Positions 10,279 through 18,345 of a stretch of DNA of 64,000 bases are shown here, piece by piece. This DNA comes from Saccharicrinis sp965230625 (GTDB taxonomy: Bacteria; Bacteroidota; Bacteroidia; Bacteroidales; Marinilabiliaceae): positions 1,116,001 through 1,180,000 of the forward strand of contig CBDDLL010000002.1 of assembly GCA_965230625.1 (NCBI GenBank), written 5' to 3'. Numbering within the stretch: the stretch's first letter is position 1; each line of letters begins with the position of its first letter. The notes below the pieces were generated by a model that saw only the letters and a list, made by a program, of their open reading frames with translations, was not told the origin of the DNA and made no database searches. The position numbers were made by a program, and so were the translations under genes.

Positions 10279-10806
10279 TTATTTACTTTCTATATGATAT
10301 TGCCTAACCCATTCATAAAGAGCCACAGAACAAGCATGCGAAACATTCATTGATTTCACAGCTCCAATCATAGGAATATGATAAAATCGAGAACATTGCT
10401 GTAACACACTATTTGACAAACCACTAATTTCGTTGCCTAAAACAACAGCTAACTTTTCAGGCAATTTAACCTTTGATACATTAACCGAATCTTCTGTTGT
10501 TTCTAATGCTGCAATTGCATAATCTTCCGGAAGATGCATTTTCCAATTCTCCTCTTCGCAAAAAATCCAATCAACTTGCCCAGCTGCGGCACCTGCAACT
10601 TTTTTTATTTTAGACTCTCGCACATTTTCTTTATTGCCAACAAACAACACTTTTTTGCATCCAAAATTACTTGCCAGTCTTATAATATGCCCCATATTTT
10701 CCGGTGATTTCAATTGGTAAGCAATTATAATCGGGCCTTCATTATCTAACAAATACTTTACTGATGAAAATAATATATTACTTTTGGTTTCACTTTGATT
10801 AATCAT
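10279..10806 (-). CDS. SpoU/TrmH family RNA 2'-O-methyltransferase
   Basis: A 175-residue SPOUT-fold protein. The three SpoU motifs are visible: SPENMGHIIRLASNFG (motif 1, Asn and Arg), VVLGNEISGLS (motif 2) and IPMIGAVKSMNVSHACSVALYE (motif 3, forming the knot and SAM site). It lacks the N-terminal substrate-binding domain of RlmB, so it is a compact TrmH- or TrmL-like member that probably methylates ribose in tRNA. Its first codons overlap the end of the upstream nucleotidyltransferase gene by 8 bases, indicating co-transcription and an RNA-maturation theme. Confidence 0.88.
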   Translation of the reverse strand: MINQSETKSNILFSSVKYLLDNEGPIIIAYQLKSPENMGHIIRLASNFGCKKVLFVGNKENVRESKIKKVAGAAAGQVDWIFCEEENWKMHLPEDYAIAALETTEDSVNVSKVKLPEKLAVVLGNEISGLSNSVLQQCSRFYHIPMIGAVKSMNVSHACSVALYEWVRQYHIESK

Positions 10807-12226
10807 CTGCTTTCTTGGTTAATCCCATTTGATCACCTAATTTCAACATTAACTGATATGCCTGATTCCTTTCATTATTAATATCCCCATCTAAAATAGC
10901 TTCTTTAATTGCCGATTTTATATCACCAATTTCACGACAGGGGCCAATTCCAAATGTTTCCATAATATCTTCACCAGAAATAGGAGGCTGAAAATTCCTA
11001 ATTCTGTCTTTTTCTTCAATCTCCTTAAGCTTTTCTCTTACTACCTTAAAGTTTTTCATGTACTTACGCACCTTATCCTCATTTTTTGAGGTAATATCAG
11101 CCTCGCATAAAGTCATTAATGAATCTATATCATCACCAGCATCAAAGAGTAGTCTTCGTACCGCAGAATCTGTAACAATATCTTCTGAAAGAACAATTGG
11201 TCTCATATGCAAAAACACCATTTTTTGAACAAACTTCATTTTTTCGTTCATGGGAAATTTCATACGCTTAAAAATCTTAGGCACCATTTTTTGACCTATA
11301 TGGTTATGTGCATGAAATGTCCACCCAAGTTTGTCATCAAACCTTTTTGTTAAAGGTTTTGCAATATCATGAAAAACTGCAGACCATCTCAACCAAACAT
11401 CATCAGTATAAGGAGCAATTCGATCTAAAACTTCTAAAGTATGATAAAAATTATCCTTATGTCTTTTCCCCTTTTTCTCTTCAACACCTTTCATCGCTTG
11501 TAATTCAGGAAGTATTAATTTTAATAATCCTGTTATCTCAAGCAATTTAAAAGCCATGGATGGTTTTTCTGACATTATCATTTTATTGAGCTCATCAGCA
11601 ACTCGTTCTCCTGATACAATCTCAATTCTTTCATTATTATTCTTAATGCCTTCAAAAGTCTTTTCTTCAATCTTAAAATTAAATCGCGAAGCAAATCTTA
11701 CAGCTCTTAACATTCTTAATGGATCATCAGAAAATGTAATACCTGGCTCAAGCGGAGTACGAATTATGCCATTAGCTAAATCATCTTCCCCATCAAATGG
11801 ATCTACTAATTCTCCAAAAGTTTCTTTATTCAAGGATAATGCTAATGCATTAATCGTAAAATCTCGTCTATTCTGGTCATCCTTAATAGTACCATCCTCA
11901 ACTATAGGTTTACGAGAATTCCTTTGATATGATTCCTTACGAGCTCCAACAAACTCAACCTCCTCATCCCTATATTTAAACATGGCAGTTCCATAATTTT
12001 TAAATACCGAAACTTTAAGACCTCCTAGTTTAGCGGCAACTTTTTCTGCCATCTCAATACCACTTCCTCTAACAACAATGTCAATATCTTTTGAAGGTTT
12101 TCCTAAAAGCAAATCTCTTACATAACCTCCTATTACATATGTTTCAATATTCTCCATATCAGCTATATGTCTTATAGCTTTAAAAACTGTCCCTCCTAAG
12201 ATTTTTTGTATTTCCTTGTCTATCAT
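10799..12226 (-). CDS. CCA-adding-type tRNA nucleotidyltransferase with HD domain
   Basis: The ATG at 12226 (MIDKEIQKILGG) is preferred over a TTG at 12247. The 475-residue product begins with the poly(A) polymerase/CCA enzyme head domain: GGYVRDLLLGKPSKDIDIVV carries the nucleotide-binding GG, Arg and the DxD metal pair. It continues with RRDFTINALA and the RNA-binding region DDPLRMLRAVRFASRF, then an HD phosphohydrolase domain (AVFHDIAKP, FHAHNHIG). It adds or repairs the 3' CCA of tRNA, and the HD part may remove 2',3'-cyclic phosphate. Length and domain order fit the Bacteroidota form. It overlaps the SpoU methyltransferase gene by 8 bases. Confidence 0.9.
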   Translation of the reverse strand: MIDKEIQKILGGTVFKAIRHIADMENIETYVIGGYVRDLLLGKPSKDIDIVVRGSGIEMAEKVAAKLGGLKVSVFKNYGTAMFKYRDEEVEFVGARKESYQRNSRKPIVEDGTIKDDQNRRDFTINALALSLNKETFGELVDPFDGEDDLANGIIRTPLEPGITFSDDPLRMLRAVRFASRFNFKIEEKTFEGIKNNNERIEIVSGERVADELNKMIMSEKPSMAFKLLEITGLLKLILPELQAMKGVEEKKGKRHKDNFYHTLEVLDRIAPYTDDVWLRWSAVFHDIAKPLTKRFDDKLGWTFHAHNHIGQKMVPKIFKRMKFPMNEKMKFVQKMVFLHMRPIVLSEDIVTDSAVRRLLFDAGDDIDSLMTLCEADITSKNEDKVRKYMKNFKVVREKLKEIEEKDRIRNFQPPISGEDIMETFGIGPCREIGDIKSAIKEAILDGDINNERNQAYQLMLKLGDQMGLTKKADD

Positions 12227-12247
12227 TATTAATATTTGGGGTGGCAA

Positions 12248-12760
12248 AATTACAACTTATTTATATTTTATTATAAACTATCTACCCTTAACATCAAACA
12301 TTAAGTATGTGTTTAAAATAAACCTTCTTATTATTTCTTAATAATCTTTTATATTTTAATGAATGTTATTGCTGTAAATAGTTCTCCCTAATTAAATATC
12401 AATTTTAATTAAACATGTAATAACTATTAACGTTTAACTTCTATTTAAATCATTACATCAGTAAATGTTTATACTCTTTTCTAGCATGAAACTACCAAAT
12501 AGATTTTAACTAGTTAATCTGTGCAAATTTTTAAATAAAATCTACTTGGTAGTTTCATCCAATTAAAATTCATAACCATTTGTTAGATGGAACTATAAAT
12601 GATAAAAATTCATGTTCGGTTTGCATTACCTAAAGTCATCCTGTCAGGAAATAGCAAAAGTGAAGACTAAATTACACACAAACATAAATTGGTACATATA
12701 TTGATATTATACTATCTATATATTTAACTATTATTTGAATATTAACTAAAAATAAATATC
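12248..12760. other. Intergenic region (513 bp) with a long inverted repeat
   Basis: AT-rich, no convincing frame on either strand. It contains the inverted repeat at 12486-12558. The final 80 bases before the thioredoxin gene are A/T runs with no clean TAnnTTTG box. Confidence 0.5.
12486..12558. repeat. 23-bp inverted repeat, one mismatch, 27-base loop
   Basis: The left arm 12486-12508 (starts ATGAAACTACCAAATAG) and right arm 12536-12558 are reverse complements with a single mismatch over 23 bases. No flanking direct repeat is evident. It is too long and lacks the tail of an ordinary terminator. A hairpin RNA, a protein-binding palindrome or a decayed mobile-element end are all possible. 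Confidence 0.7.
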
Positions 12761-13123
12761 ATGTTAGAGCATTTAACTAAAGAAACATTCAAGCAAAAAG
12801 TATTTGATTTTGAATCAAACAAAGAATGGAAGTTCTCTGGAGACAAACCATGTTTAATTGACTTTTATGCCGATTGGTGTGGCCCTTGCAAAGCCATTGC
12901 TCCAGTATTAGAAGATCTTTCAAAGGAATATGATGGTAAGATAGATATTTATAAAGTAGATACTGAATCGGAAAGAGAACTTTCTGGAATTTTTGGTATC
13001 CAAAGTATACCATCATTGCTATTTGTTCCGAGTAAAGGACAACCACAAATGGCACAAGGTGCTTTACCTAAAGAAACATTACAAAAAGCTTTTAAAGATG
13101 TACTTAAAGTAAGCTTAGATTAA
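12761..13123 (+). CDS. Thioredoxin, cytoplasmic
   Basis: A 120-residue single-domain thioredoxin without a signal peptide. FYADWCGPCKAIAPVL holds the redox Cys pair at about residues 38 and 41, and FGIQSIPSLLFV supplies the cis-proline. It would reduce protein disulfides in the cytoplasm, fed by thioredoxin reductase encoded elsewhere. The N-terminal block KETFKQKVFDFESNKEWKF is shared with the gene immediately downstream, showing that the two are tandem duplicates. Spacing to that gene is 47 bases. Confidence 0.93.
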   Translation: MLEHLTKETFKQKVFDFESNKEWKFSGDKPCLIDFYADWCGPCKAIAPVLEDLSKEYDGKIDIYKVDTESERELSGIFGIQSIPSLLFVPSKGQPQMAQGALPKETLQKAFKDVLKVSLD

Positions 13124-13170
13124 CTGAAACTATTTGTTTTGTTTAAGTAAAATCATTAAAAACAACCATT

Positions 13171-13638
13171 ATGAAAGCAATAATTATTTCATCATTATTA
13201 TCAATATTTATTTTCTCCAATGCTTCGTGTAGCAATACAGCAGAAGCAAAATCTAATGAAGCTAAAACAAGCAAGAGCGGTGTTGTTTATTTAAACAAAG
13301 AGTCGTTTAAAGAAAAAGTTTTTGATTACGAATCAAATAAAGAGTGGAAATATAATGGAGATATTCCTGCAATTCTTGATTTTTATGCTGATTGGTGTGG
13401 TCCTTGCCGTCAAATTGCACCATTATTAGATCAACTACAAGAAGAATATAAAGGTAAAATTCAAGTATATAAAGTTAACACCGACAAGGAGAAAGAATTA
13501 GCTTCTGTTTTTGGGATAAGAAGTCTGCCTACTATTGTTTTTATACCAGTAAAAGGTGAACCACAAGCAACCCTTGGTTTTAGACCCAAAGTAGAATTAG
13601 AAAAGATGGTAACTGAAGTACTAAAAGTAAGTAAATAA
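13171..13638 (+). CDS. Envelope thioredoxin, probable lipoprotein
   Basis: A 155-residue paralogue of the preceding thioredoxin carrying an added N-terminal export signal: a hydrophobic stretch ending FSNASC at about residue 20 and a Ser/Ala/Lys-rich linker, then the same KESFKEKVFDYESNKEWKY block and the active site DWCGPCR. FGIRSLPTIVFI carries the cis-proline. The loose lipobox suggests anchoring in the inner or outer membrane facing the periplasm. It would keep envelope disulfides or cytochrome maturation substrates reduced. It probably shares a transcript with the cytoplasmic copy and is followed by a terminator. Confidence 0.9.
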   Translation: MKAIIISSLLSIFIFSNASCSNTAEAKSNEAKTSKSGVVYLNKESFKEKVFDYESNKEWKYNGDIPAILDFYADWCGPCRQIAPLLDQLQEEYKGKIQVYKVNTDKEKELASVFGIRSLPTIVFIPVKGEPQATLGFRPKVELEKMVTEVLKVSK

Positions 13639-13667
13639 GTAAAAGTGTATAAGTTTAAAAGAAGAAA

Positions 13668-13708
13668 TTGCCGTAAAAGTATATAATTTTATGGCATTCT
13701 TTTTTTTA
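13668..13708 (+). terminator. Rho-independent terminator after the thioredoxin pair
   Basis: TGCCGTAAAA (13669-13678) pairs with TTTTATGGCA (13687-13696) with one G-U pair, followed within two bases by a T run. Confidence 0.7.
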
Positions 13709-13715
13709 AAACTAT

Positions 13716-14330
13716 ATGCATTACTATATCATCACTCCTCCAGAAGATACTATTAATGAACTATTAATAGTAAACGAGTTACTAAAGTTTGAAAATGTAA
13801 CTTTGCATTTACGTAAGCCTGACTATACTTACCAAGAAATGAGCAATTATATTAAAAAAATTGATCTCGAATTGCGTTCAAAAGTAGTAATTCATAGTCA
13901 TCATCAGCTTATAAACGATTTTTCTATTAAAGGAATTCATTTCACACAAAAAAACAAGCATACTCTGCATGAATATGGGCATCTAAAATGTTCAAAAAGT
14001 ATTTCTACACATAGTGTTAATGAAATATTATTATTGAATTATCATTTTGACTATTATTTCCTAAGTCCAATTTTTAAAAGTATTTCCAAACCAAATTACG
14101 GAGGTAATACATTTGATTTCATAGCATTAGAAACTTTTTTAAAAAACAACAATAACCTAAAGATAGTCGCACTTGGTGGTGTTTGTAAAGAAAATATAAA
14201 ACAAGCCTTTAACATTGGTTTTAAACACGTTGCACTACTTGGTTCTTTTTGGCAAGCAATGGAAAACAAAGACTTAAATGCGGTAAATCAATTTATAGAA
14301 ACTTTAAATTATTACATAAACAACATTTAA
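13716..14330 (+). CDS. ThiE/TenI-like protein, divergent thiamine phosphate synthase homologue
   Basis: A 204-residue TIM-barrel protein of the thiamine monophosphate synthase superfamily. Family landmarks are recognisable but altered: VTLHLRKPDY in place of VQLRIKD, KGIHFTQ in place of DGVHLG, YYFLSPIFKSISKPNYG for the phosphate loop, and ALGGV near the end. The INDN-type pyrophosphate-binding motif is not intact. It sits 48 bases upstream of a canonical thiE, so it may be a partner, a TenI-like regulator or hydrolase, or a partly redundant synthase. Membership of the superfamily is well supported; the reaction is not. Confidence 0.75.
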   Translation: MHYYIITPPEDTINELLIVNELLKFENVTLHLRKPDYTYQEMSNYIKKIDLELRSKVVIHSHHQLINDFSIKGIHFTQKNKHTLHEYGHLKCSKSISTHSVNEILLLNYHFDYYFLSPIFKSISKPNYGGNTFDFIALETFLKNNNNLKIVALGGVCKENIKQAFNIGFKHVALLGSFWQAMENKDLNAVNQFIETLNYYINNI

Positions 14331-14378
14331 GTTGATAGTTTTAATTATGTTTGCGCATTATTATTAGAATTTAACGCA

Positions 14379-15044
14379 ATGCAAAAAATCATTAGCCTAT
14401 TCCAATTTGTAACCTACCAAAATATTGAGAAGTCAGCTTCGCAGCAAGCTCTTGAATTTTGCGCTGGTGGTGGAGATTGGGTACAACTTAGAATTAAAGA
14501 CATGCCTAACCAGTACATTTTGCAACAAGCTCAAGAGTGCTTTTCAATATGTCAGAGTTATGGTGCAACTTTAATTATTAACGACAACCCTGAATTAGCA
14601 GCTCAAATAGATGCGGATGGTGTTCATTTAGGTAAAAATGATATGAGCATTAAGGATGCAAGAAGTATTTTAGGCGAACACAAAATTATTGGTGCCACAG
14701 CAAATTCATTTGATGACATAAATTCTCTTGTTAAACAAGGTGTTGATTACATAGGTTTGGGGCCATTTAAGCTTACTAATACTAAAAGTAATCTTAGCCC
14801 TGTCTTAGGGATATCAGGATATACCCAAATACTGAAACAGTGCCAAATAAATAACTTAGACATACCAATTATTGCAATTGGAGGTATTACCCCAAATGAC
14901 TTTGATAATTTGTACGAAGCAGGAATTCATGGAATAGCTTTATCATCCTATTTAGCCAAGCAGGAAAATATTGGTAAAGAAACATTAAATATCCTGTCTG
15001 AAATTGGCAAAGCACATTCGTCAAGTTATAATGTTATATTTTAG
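14379..15044 (+). CDS. thiE: Thiamine phosphate synthase
   Basis: A 221-residue ThiE. It condenses 4-amino-5-hydroxymethyl-2-methylpyrimidine pyrophosphate with the thiazole phosphate to make thiamine monophosphate. Diagnostic motifs are present in order: GDWVQLRIKD (pyrimidine site), LIINDNPELA, DADGVHLGKND (Mg/pyrophosphate), YIGLGPFKLTNTKSN (phosphate loop) and IIAIGGITPND. Length is normal. TATGTTTG, a -7-like box, occurs at about 14347-14354, 25 bases before the start, so it may have its own promoter. No TPP riboswitch was recognised upstream. Confidence 0.92.
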   Translation: MQKIISLFQFVTYQNIEKSASQQALEFCAGGGDWVQLRIKDMPNQYILQQAQECFSICQSYGATLIINDNPELAAQIDADGVHLGKNDMSIKDARSILGEHKIIGATANSFDDINSLVKQGVDYIGLGPFKLTNTKSNLSPVLGISGYTQILKQCQINNLDIPIIAIGGITPNDFDNLYEAGIHGIALSSYLAKQENIGKETLNILSEIGKAHSSSYNVIF

Positions 15045-15385
15045 AATTAAATAAAATAGCTCTATATAAATTATAATGTAATGCACTAATATCTTTGCTA
15101 TACTTAAGTTAAGGTTAATTTTATTTTGAGATATCTATATCTTTTAATCCACTAATGTTAAGCAATAAAAGTACCTTATACTCGACACTTTAGCTAGACA
15201 AACAAATAATTATATCATTAGCATTTTTATAAAATATAATTTAGTGTTCCGTTTGTAGAAATCTATATTGTTAATTGTGAAAAGTGGAATGCTGTTGCAA
15301 TTAACTATAACGATTTCATGTTTTTTTAGTATCAGTTATCTTTTATATTTAAATTGAACCATTTTCTACGTTATACTTAAAATAT
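15045..15385. other. Convergent intergenic region (341 bp)
   Basis: AT-rich spacer between the convergent thiE and xseB genes. I see no open frame, tRNA or strong hairpin in it. Confidence 0.4.
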
Positions 15386-15586
15386 CTATTCCTCTATTTC
15401 TTTAAGTATATTCTCAACTTCTGTTTCTGTTTTTAAAAGCTTATCCTTACATATTTTTAAAAGTACTGAAACTCTTTTTACTTTATCTGATAATTCATCT
15501 ACATCTAACTCATTATCTTCAATCTTTGATAAGATATCTTCTATTTCAGCAATTGCATCAACATACCCCATCTTCTTCTTTGTCAT
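15386..15586 (-). CDS. xseB: Exodeoxyribonuclease VII small subunit
   Basis: A 66-residue acidic, helical protein with the XseB signature: YVDAIAEIEDILSKIEDNELDVDELSDKV near the N-terminus and an ENILKEIEE-like end. XseB binds several copies per XseA large subunit to form the nuclease that trims single-stranded DNA in mismatch repair and recombination. It is six bases downstream of a sensor kinase gene and no xseA is present in the window, which is unusual because the two are commonly adjacent. Confidence 0.85.
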   Translation of the reverse strand: MTKKKMGYVDAIAEIEDILSKIEDNELDVDELSDKVKRVSVLLKICKDKLLKTETEVENILKEIEE

Positions 15587-15592
15587 TTTTAT

Positions 15593-17230
15593 TTAGTTTA
15601 AATTATGATTTGTACTTAATGGTACTGTAAATTTAAAAGTACTACCTTTTTCTAATTTACTTTCTGCACAAATTATTCCTTTATTTATTTCAACAAATTC
15701 TTTGCAAAGAACCAATCCTAATCCTGTACCTTTTTCATTTAATGTACCTGCAGTTGTAACATTTGTATCTACTCTAAATATTTTTTGAAGATTTTCTTTA
15801 CTAATACCTACTCCTGTATCACTTACAGCAATTTGAATATTACTCCCAATAGCTTTTCCGGCCACAGATACAACACTGCCAATTCTGGAAAACTTGATTG
15901 CATTACTTACTAAATTTCTTAATACCGCACTAAATAAATCCCTATCTGCCCATGCTATTAAATCACTTTCTACGTCTACAGATATTACAATATCCTTTTC
16001 TTCTGCATTTATTTTTAAAATAGATATTATATTGCTAGCAAGTATCTTTACATCTAATTTTTCGGGTTTATATTCGGTAGTGCCAAGCTGAGTTCTAGAC
16101 CATTGCAACAAGGTTTCTACTAATGAATATAGCTTTCTTGTTGAGTTATGAATAGAACGACTATAACTCATAATCTCCTTATAACTCTTATTTTCCACTT
16201 GTAATGACAGAACCTCCGAAAATCCTAACAAACTATTAAATGGACTTTTTAAATCATGAGCTATTATGGAGAAGAATTTATCTTTTGTAGCATTTAATTT
16301 CTCAAGTTCTGTATTCTTAATTTTAAGTTTCTTACTTAATATTACTTTAGAGCGAAATAGAATGAAAAATATAATTAAAAAACCGAAAAGTAAAGAAATA
16401 ATACTTACATATAATATCTTATTTCCATCTTCTTTTACCAAAGTATCATTTGTTTCACTTTGTTGTTTCCTGTTTTTTAAAGCTTCTACAGAAGATAAGT
16501 TATTAGCTTCATTTTTATTTAGAAAATATAGTGCCTGATTCCTTAATATTGAATCTTTTAAAAGAACACTTTTGTTTCTATATAATAATGCAGCCTGGTA
16601 ATCTCCTAAATTCTCATATAATTCAGAAAGCATTTGAAAACATCTTAACTTTAATTCTTCCTCATTTAAAGAATTAGAAATTGACAACGCTTTTTGTGCA
16701 TAAGCTTTGGCTTCTAAATATCTTTGAGTTTTAATATAAACTTCGGTTAATCCCAGCAATGCCTCTACTATTTCTTCTGTATAAGGTTTATTAACTAATA
16801 AGTTTAGTGCTTGAGAAAAAATATCTGTAGCTTTCGAAAGTTCCTTTTTCTGAATATAATAATTTCCCAATGCAATATCAGCTTTAAAAATCCCAGTTGA
16901 ATCATTAATAAGTTGTTGATAATCTTTAAAATTGCTTAAATGTAAATAAGCTTCATCTAAATTATCATCCAGCAAATATATTATAGCAATTTTGTAATTT
17001 ATTTTAGCAACTAAGGAGGAATCTTTGCAATTATCTAATGCTTTTAATAGAATTTCTAACCCTTTTTGTGCATTATCTAATTGAACATGCAGATCTGCAT
17101 TATGGATAATATCATTATTATCAGTAACAAAGTAAGTTGAATTATTTTTAGATTGACCATTTGCCACTATCAAACTTAATGATAGCGTCCAAACGCACGA
17201 AACAATTAATCCTTTGAATATGTGACACAT
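15593..17230 (-). CDS. TPR-containing membrane sensor histidine kinase
   Basis: 545 residues. An N-terminal signal or anchor (about 1-25) leads to a periplasmic array of tetratricopeptide-like helices (about 35-235; e.g. ALLGLTEVYIKTQRYLEAKAY), a single membrane helix (about 272-293), a short coiled coil, a HisKA dimerisation domain with phospho-acceptor His in FSIIAHDLKSPFNSLLGF, and an HATPase_c domain with N box NLVSNAIKFS, G1 VSDTGVGIS and G2 GTGLGLVLCKEF. It presumably senses a peptide or envelope signal and phosphorylates an unlinked response regulator, since none is encoded nearby. TPR-HK architecture is common in Bacteroidota. Confidence 0.9.
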   Translation of the reverse strand: MCHIFKGLIVSCVWTLSLSLIVANGQSKNNSTYFVTDNNDIIHNADLHVQLDNAQKGLEILLKALDNCKDSSLVAKINYKIAIIYLLDDNLDEAYLHLSNFKDYQQLINDSTGIFKADIALGNYYIQKKELSKATDIFSQALNLLVNKPYTEEIVEALLGLTEVYIKTQRYLEAKAYAQKALSISNSLNEEELKLRCFQMLSELYENLGDYQAALLYRNKSVLLKDSILRNQALYFLNKNEANNLSSVEALKNRKQQSETNDTLVKEDGNKILYVSIISLLFGFLIIFFILFRSKVILSKKLKIKNTELEKLNATKDKFFSIIAHDLKSPFNSLLGFSEVLSLQVENKSYKEIMSYSRSIHNSTRKLYSLVETLLQWSRTQLGTTEYKPEKLDVKILASNIISILKINAEEKDIVISVDVESDLIAWADRDLFSAVLRNLVSNAIKFSRIGSVVSVAGKAIGSNIQIAVSDTGVGISKENLQKIFRVDTNVTTAGTLNEKGTGLGLVLCKEFVEINKGIICAESKLEKGSTFKFTVPLSTNHNLN

Positions 17231-17399
17231 GAGTTATCTTATCTAGGCTAAGAACGCTGGTAAAGATAGAAAAAGGATTTTACTATTGAAATCATTTCTC
17301 TAAATGATGTTTATAATTTTTTAGAAATGAATTTCAGCTTATTCACGCCACTCAACTTTCTGTATAAATGACAATTAAACATTTGAATTAAATAGTTTA

Positions 17400-18182
17400 T
17401 TATGCAATAAAACTTTTTAACAATTCATAATTATCATCTATAAACCGCGAATCAACATCCAGCATCCATGCTTCTAATTTTAGTTCTTCTTCTTGTATAG
17501 TTTTACTAAACTCGTATATTTTAATTTCGTTATATTTTTCTGGTAACCAAGTACTATAATTCATCATCCATGACTCTAAAGCTAACGAACTTTCATCTTC
17601 AATTAGTGTTAATCCATTTAGCTTTTCTGCAGAAATAACTGGTGTTCCCCAATTATTAAGATTCCACATCCAACTTTCTAATGGTAACTCTTCTTCAACT
17701 TCTGTATTACTCATTTCTAACCAACTAGAATCATCTAACATCCATGGTTCTATACCAAGTTCTGGTTCCACATCCACATTAATGTCATTATTAAAAACTT
17801 CCTCGTTATTAATCCATCCTGATAAATCTAACATCCATTCCTCAACAGCTAATGGGTTTTCATAAAATTCTGAAACCTCATTAGTTGCCGTAAAATTATT
17901 TGTAGTTTCTACTCCCCAATTAGAATAATCCGTCATCCATGCTTCAAACTCTAAAGGTTGTTCAATTTGTTCTTCTTCAAAAAAATGAGTATTTAAAATT
18001 TCTCCAATTACAGGATTTATAGAAGCTTCTGCCTCCGATACATTCTCACTATAAAATACTTTAGTGTTATTTTGATAAACTATGGTTTTATAAATTCCAA
18101 ATACTAATAATAAAATTGAAACACTTACTAATAGTGCAATTGCTCCTAAATGATAGCTGTGTTGATTTACATGTGATTTCAT
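17400..18182 (-). CDS. Membrane-anchored protein with six acidic Trp-Met repeats, unknown function
   Basis: 260 residues. One membrane helix (about 13-35) follows a His-containing N-terminus. The rest is acidic and consists of six copies of a motif approximating LxxExWMxxxSxW, with the WM pairs at residues 82, 116, 147, 171, 205 and 239, most 31-34 apart. The last copy keeps EAWM but loses the final Trp. I recognise no Pfam-style domain. The regular spacing suggests short beta or helical modules, or a multivalent linear ligand displayed in the periplasm. The start has a perfect AGGAGG (18191-18196) 8 bases upstream, rare in this phylum and suggesting strong or specialised translation. It lies alone between two kinase genes. 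Confidence 0.8.
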   Translation of the reverse strand: MKSHVNQHSYHLGAIALLVSVSILLLVFGIYKTIVYQNNTKVFYSENVSEAEASINPVIGEILNTHFFEEEQIEQPLEFEAWMTDYSNWGVETTNNFTATNEVSEFYENPLAVEEWMLDLSGWINNEEVFNNDINVDVEPELGIEPWMLDDSSWLEMSNTEVEEELPLESWMWNLNNWGTPVISAEKLNGLTLIEDESSLALESWMMNYSTWLPEKYNEIKIYEFSKTIQEEELKLEAWMLDVDSRFIDDNYELLKSFIA

Positions 18183-18190
18183 AATAACAT

Positions 18191-18196
18191 CCTCCT
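18191..18196 (-). promoter_or_regulatory. Unusual perfect Shine-Dalgarno (AGGAGG) for the Trp-Met repeat gene
   Basis: Minus strand AGGAGG, eight bases from the ATG at 18182. Most other genes here show only A-rich leaders, so this ribosome site stands out and fixes the start. Confidence 0.75.
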
Positions 18197-18345
18197 ATTA
18201 ATGATTATGCAATAATAAAATCACCAATCGTGCCGAAATCCACAAAACCATGAACAACAAAACATTAACCTCACCCCTTAAGGAAATTTACACCTTCTTT
18301 TTGAACGAATTTGAATAACGAAACGTACGATACTGAACACATATA

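Noticed and set aside
11556..11927. Plus-strand frame of 123 codons
   Set aside because: Antisense of the CCA-adding-type enzyme; Ser/Leu/Ile composition typical of reverse coding sequence.
13716..14330. A frameshifted or fused thiE
   Set aside because: The divergent homologue is a complete frame with its own start and stop and keeps the barrel motifs, so it is a separate gene.
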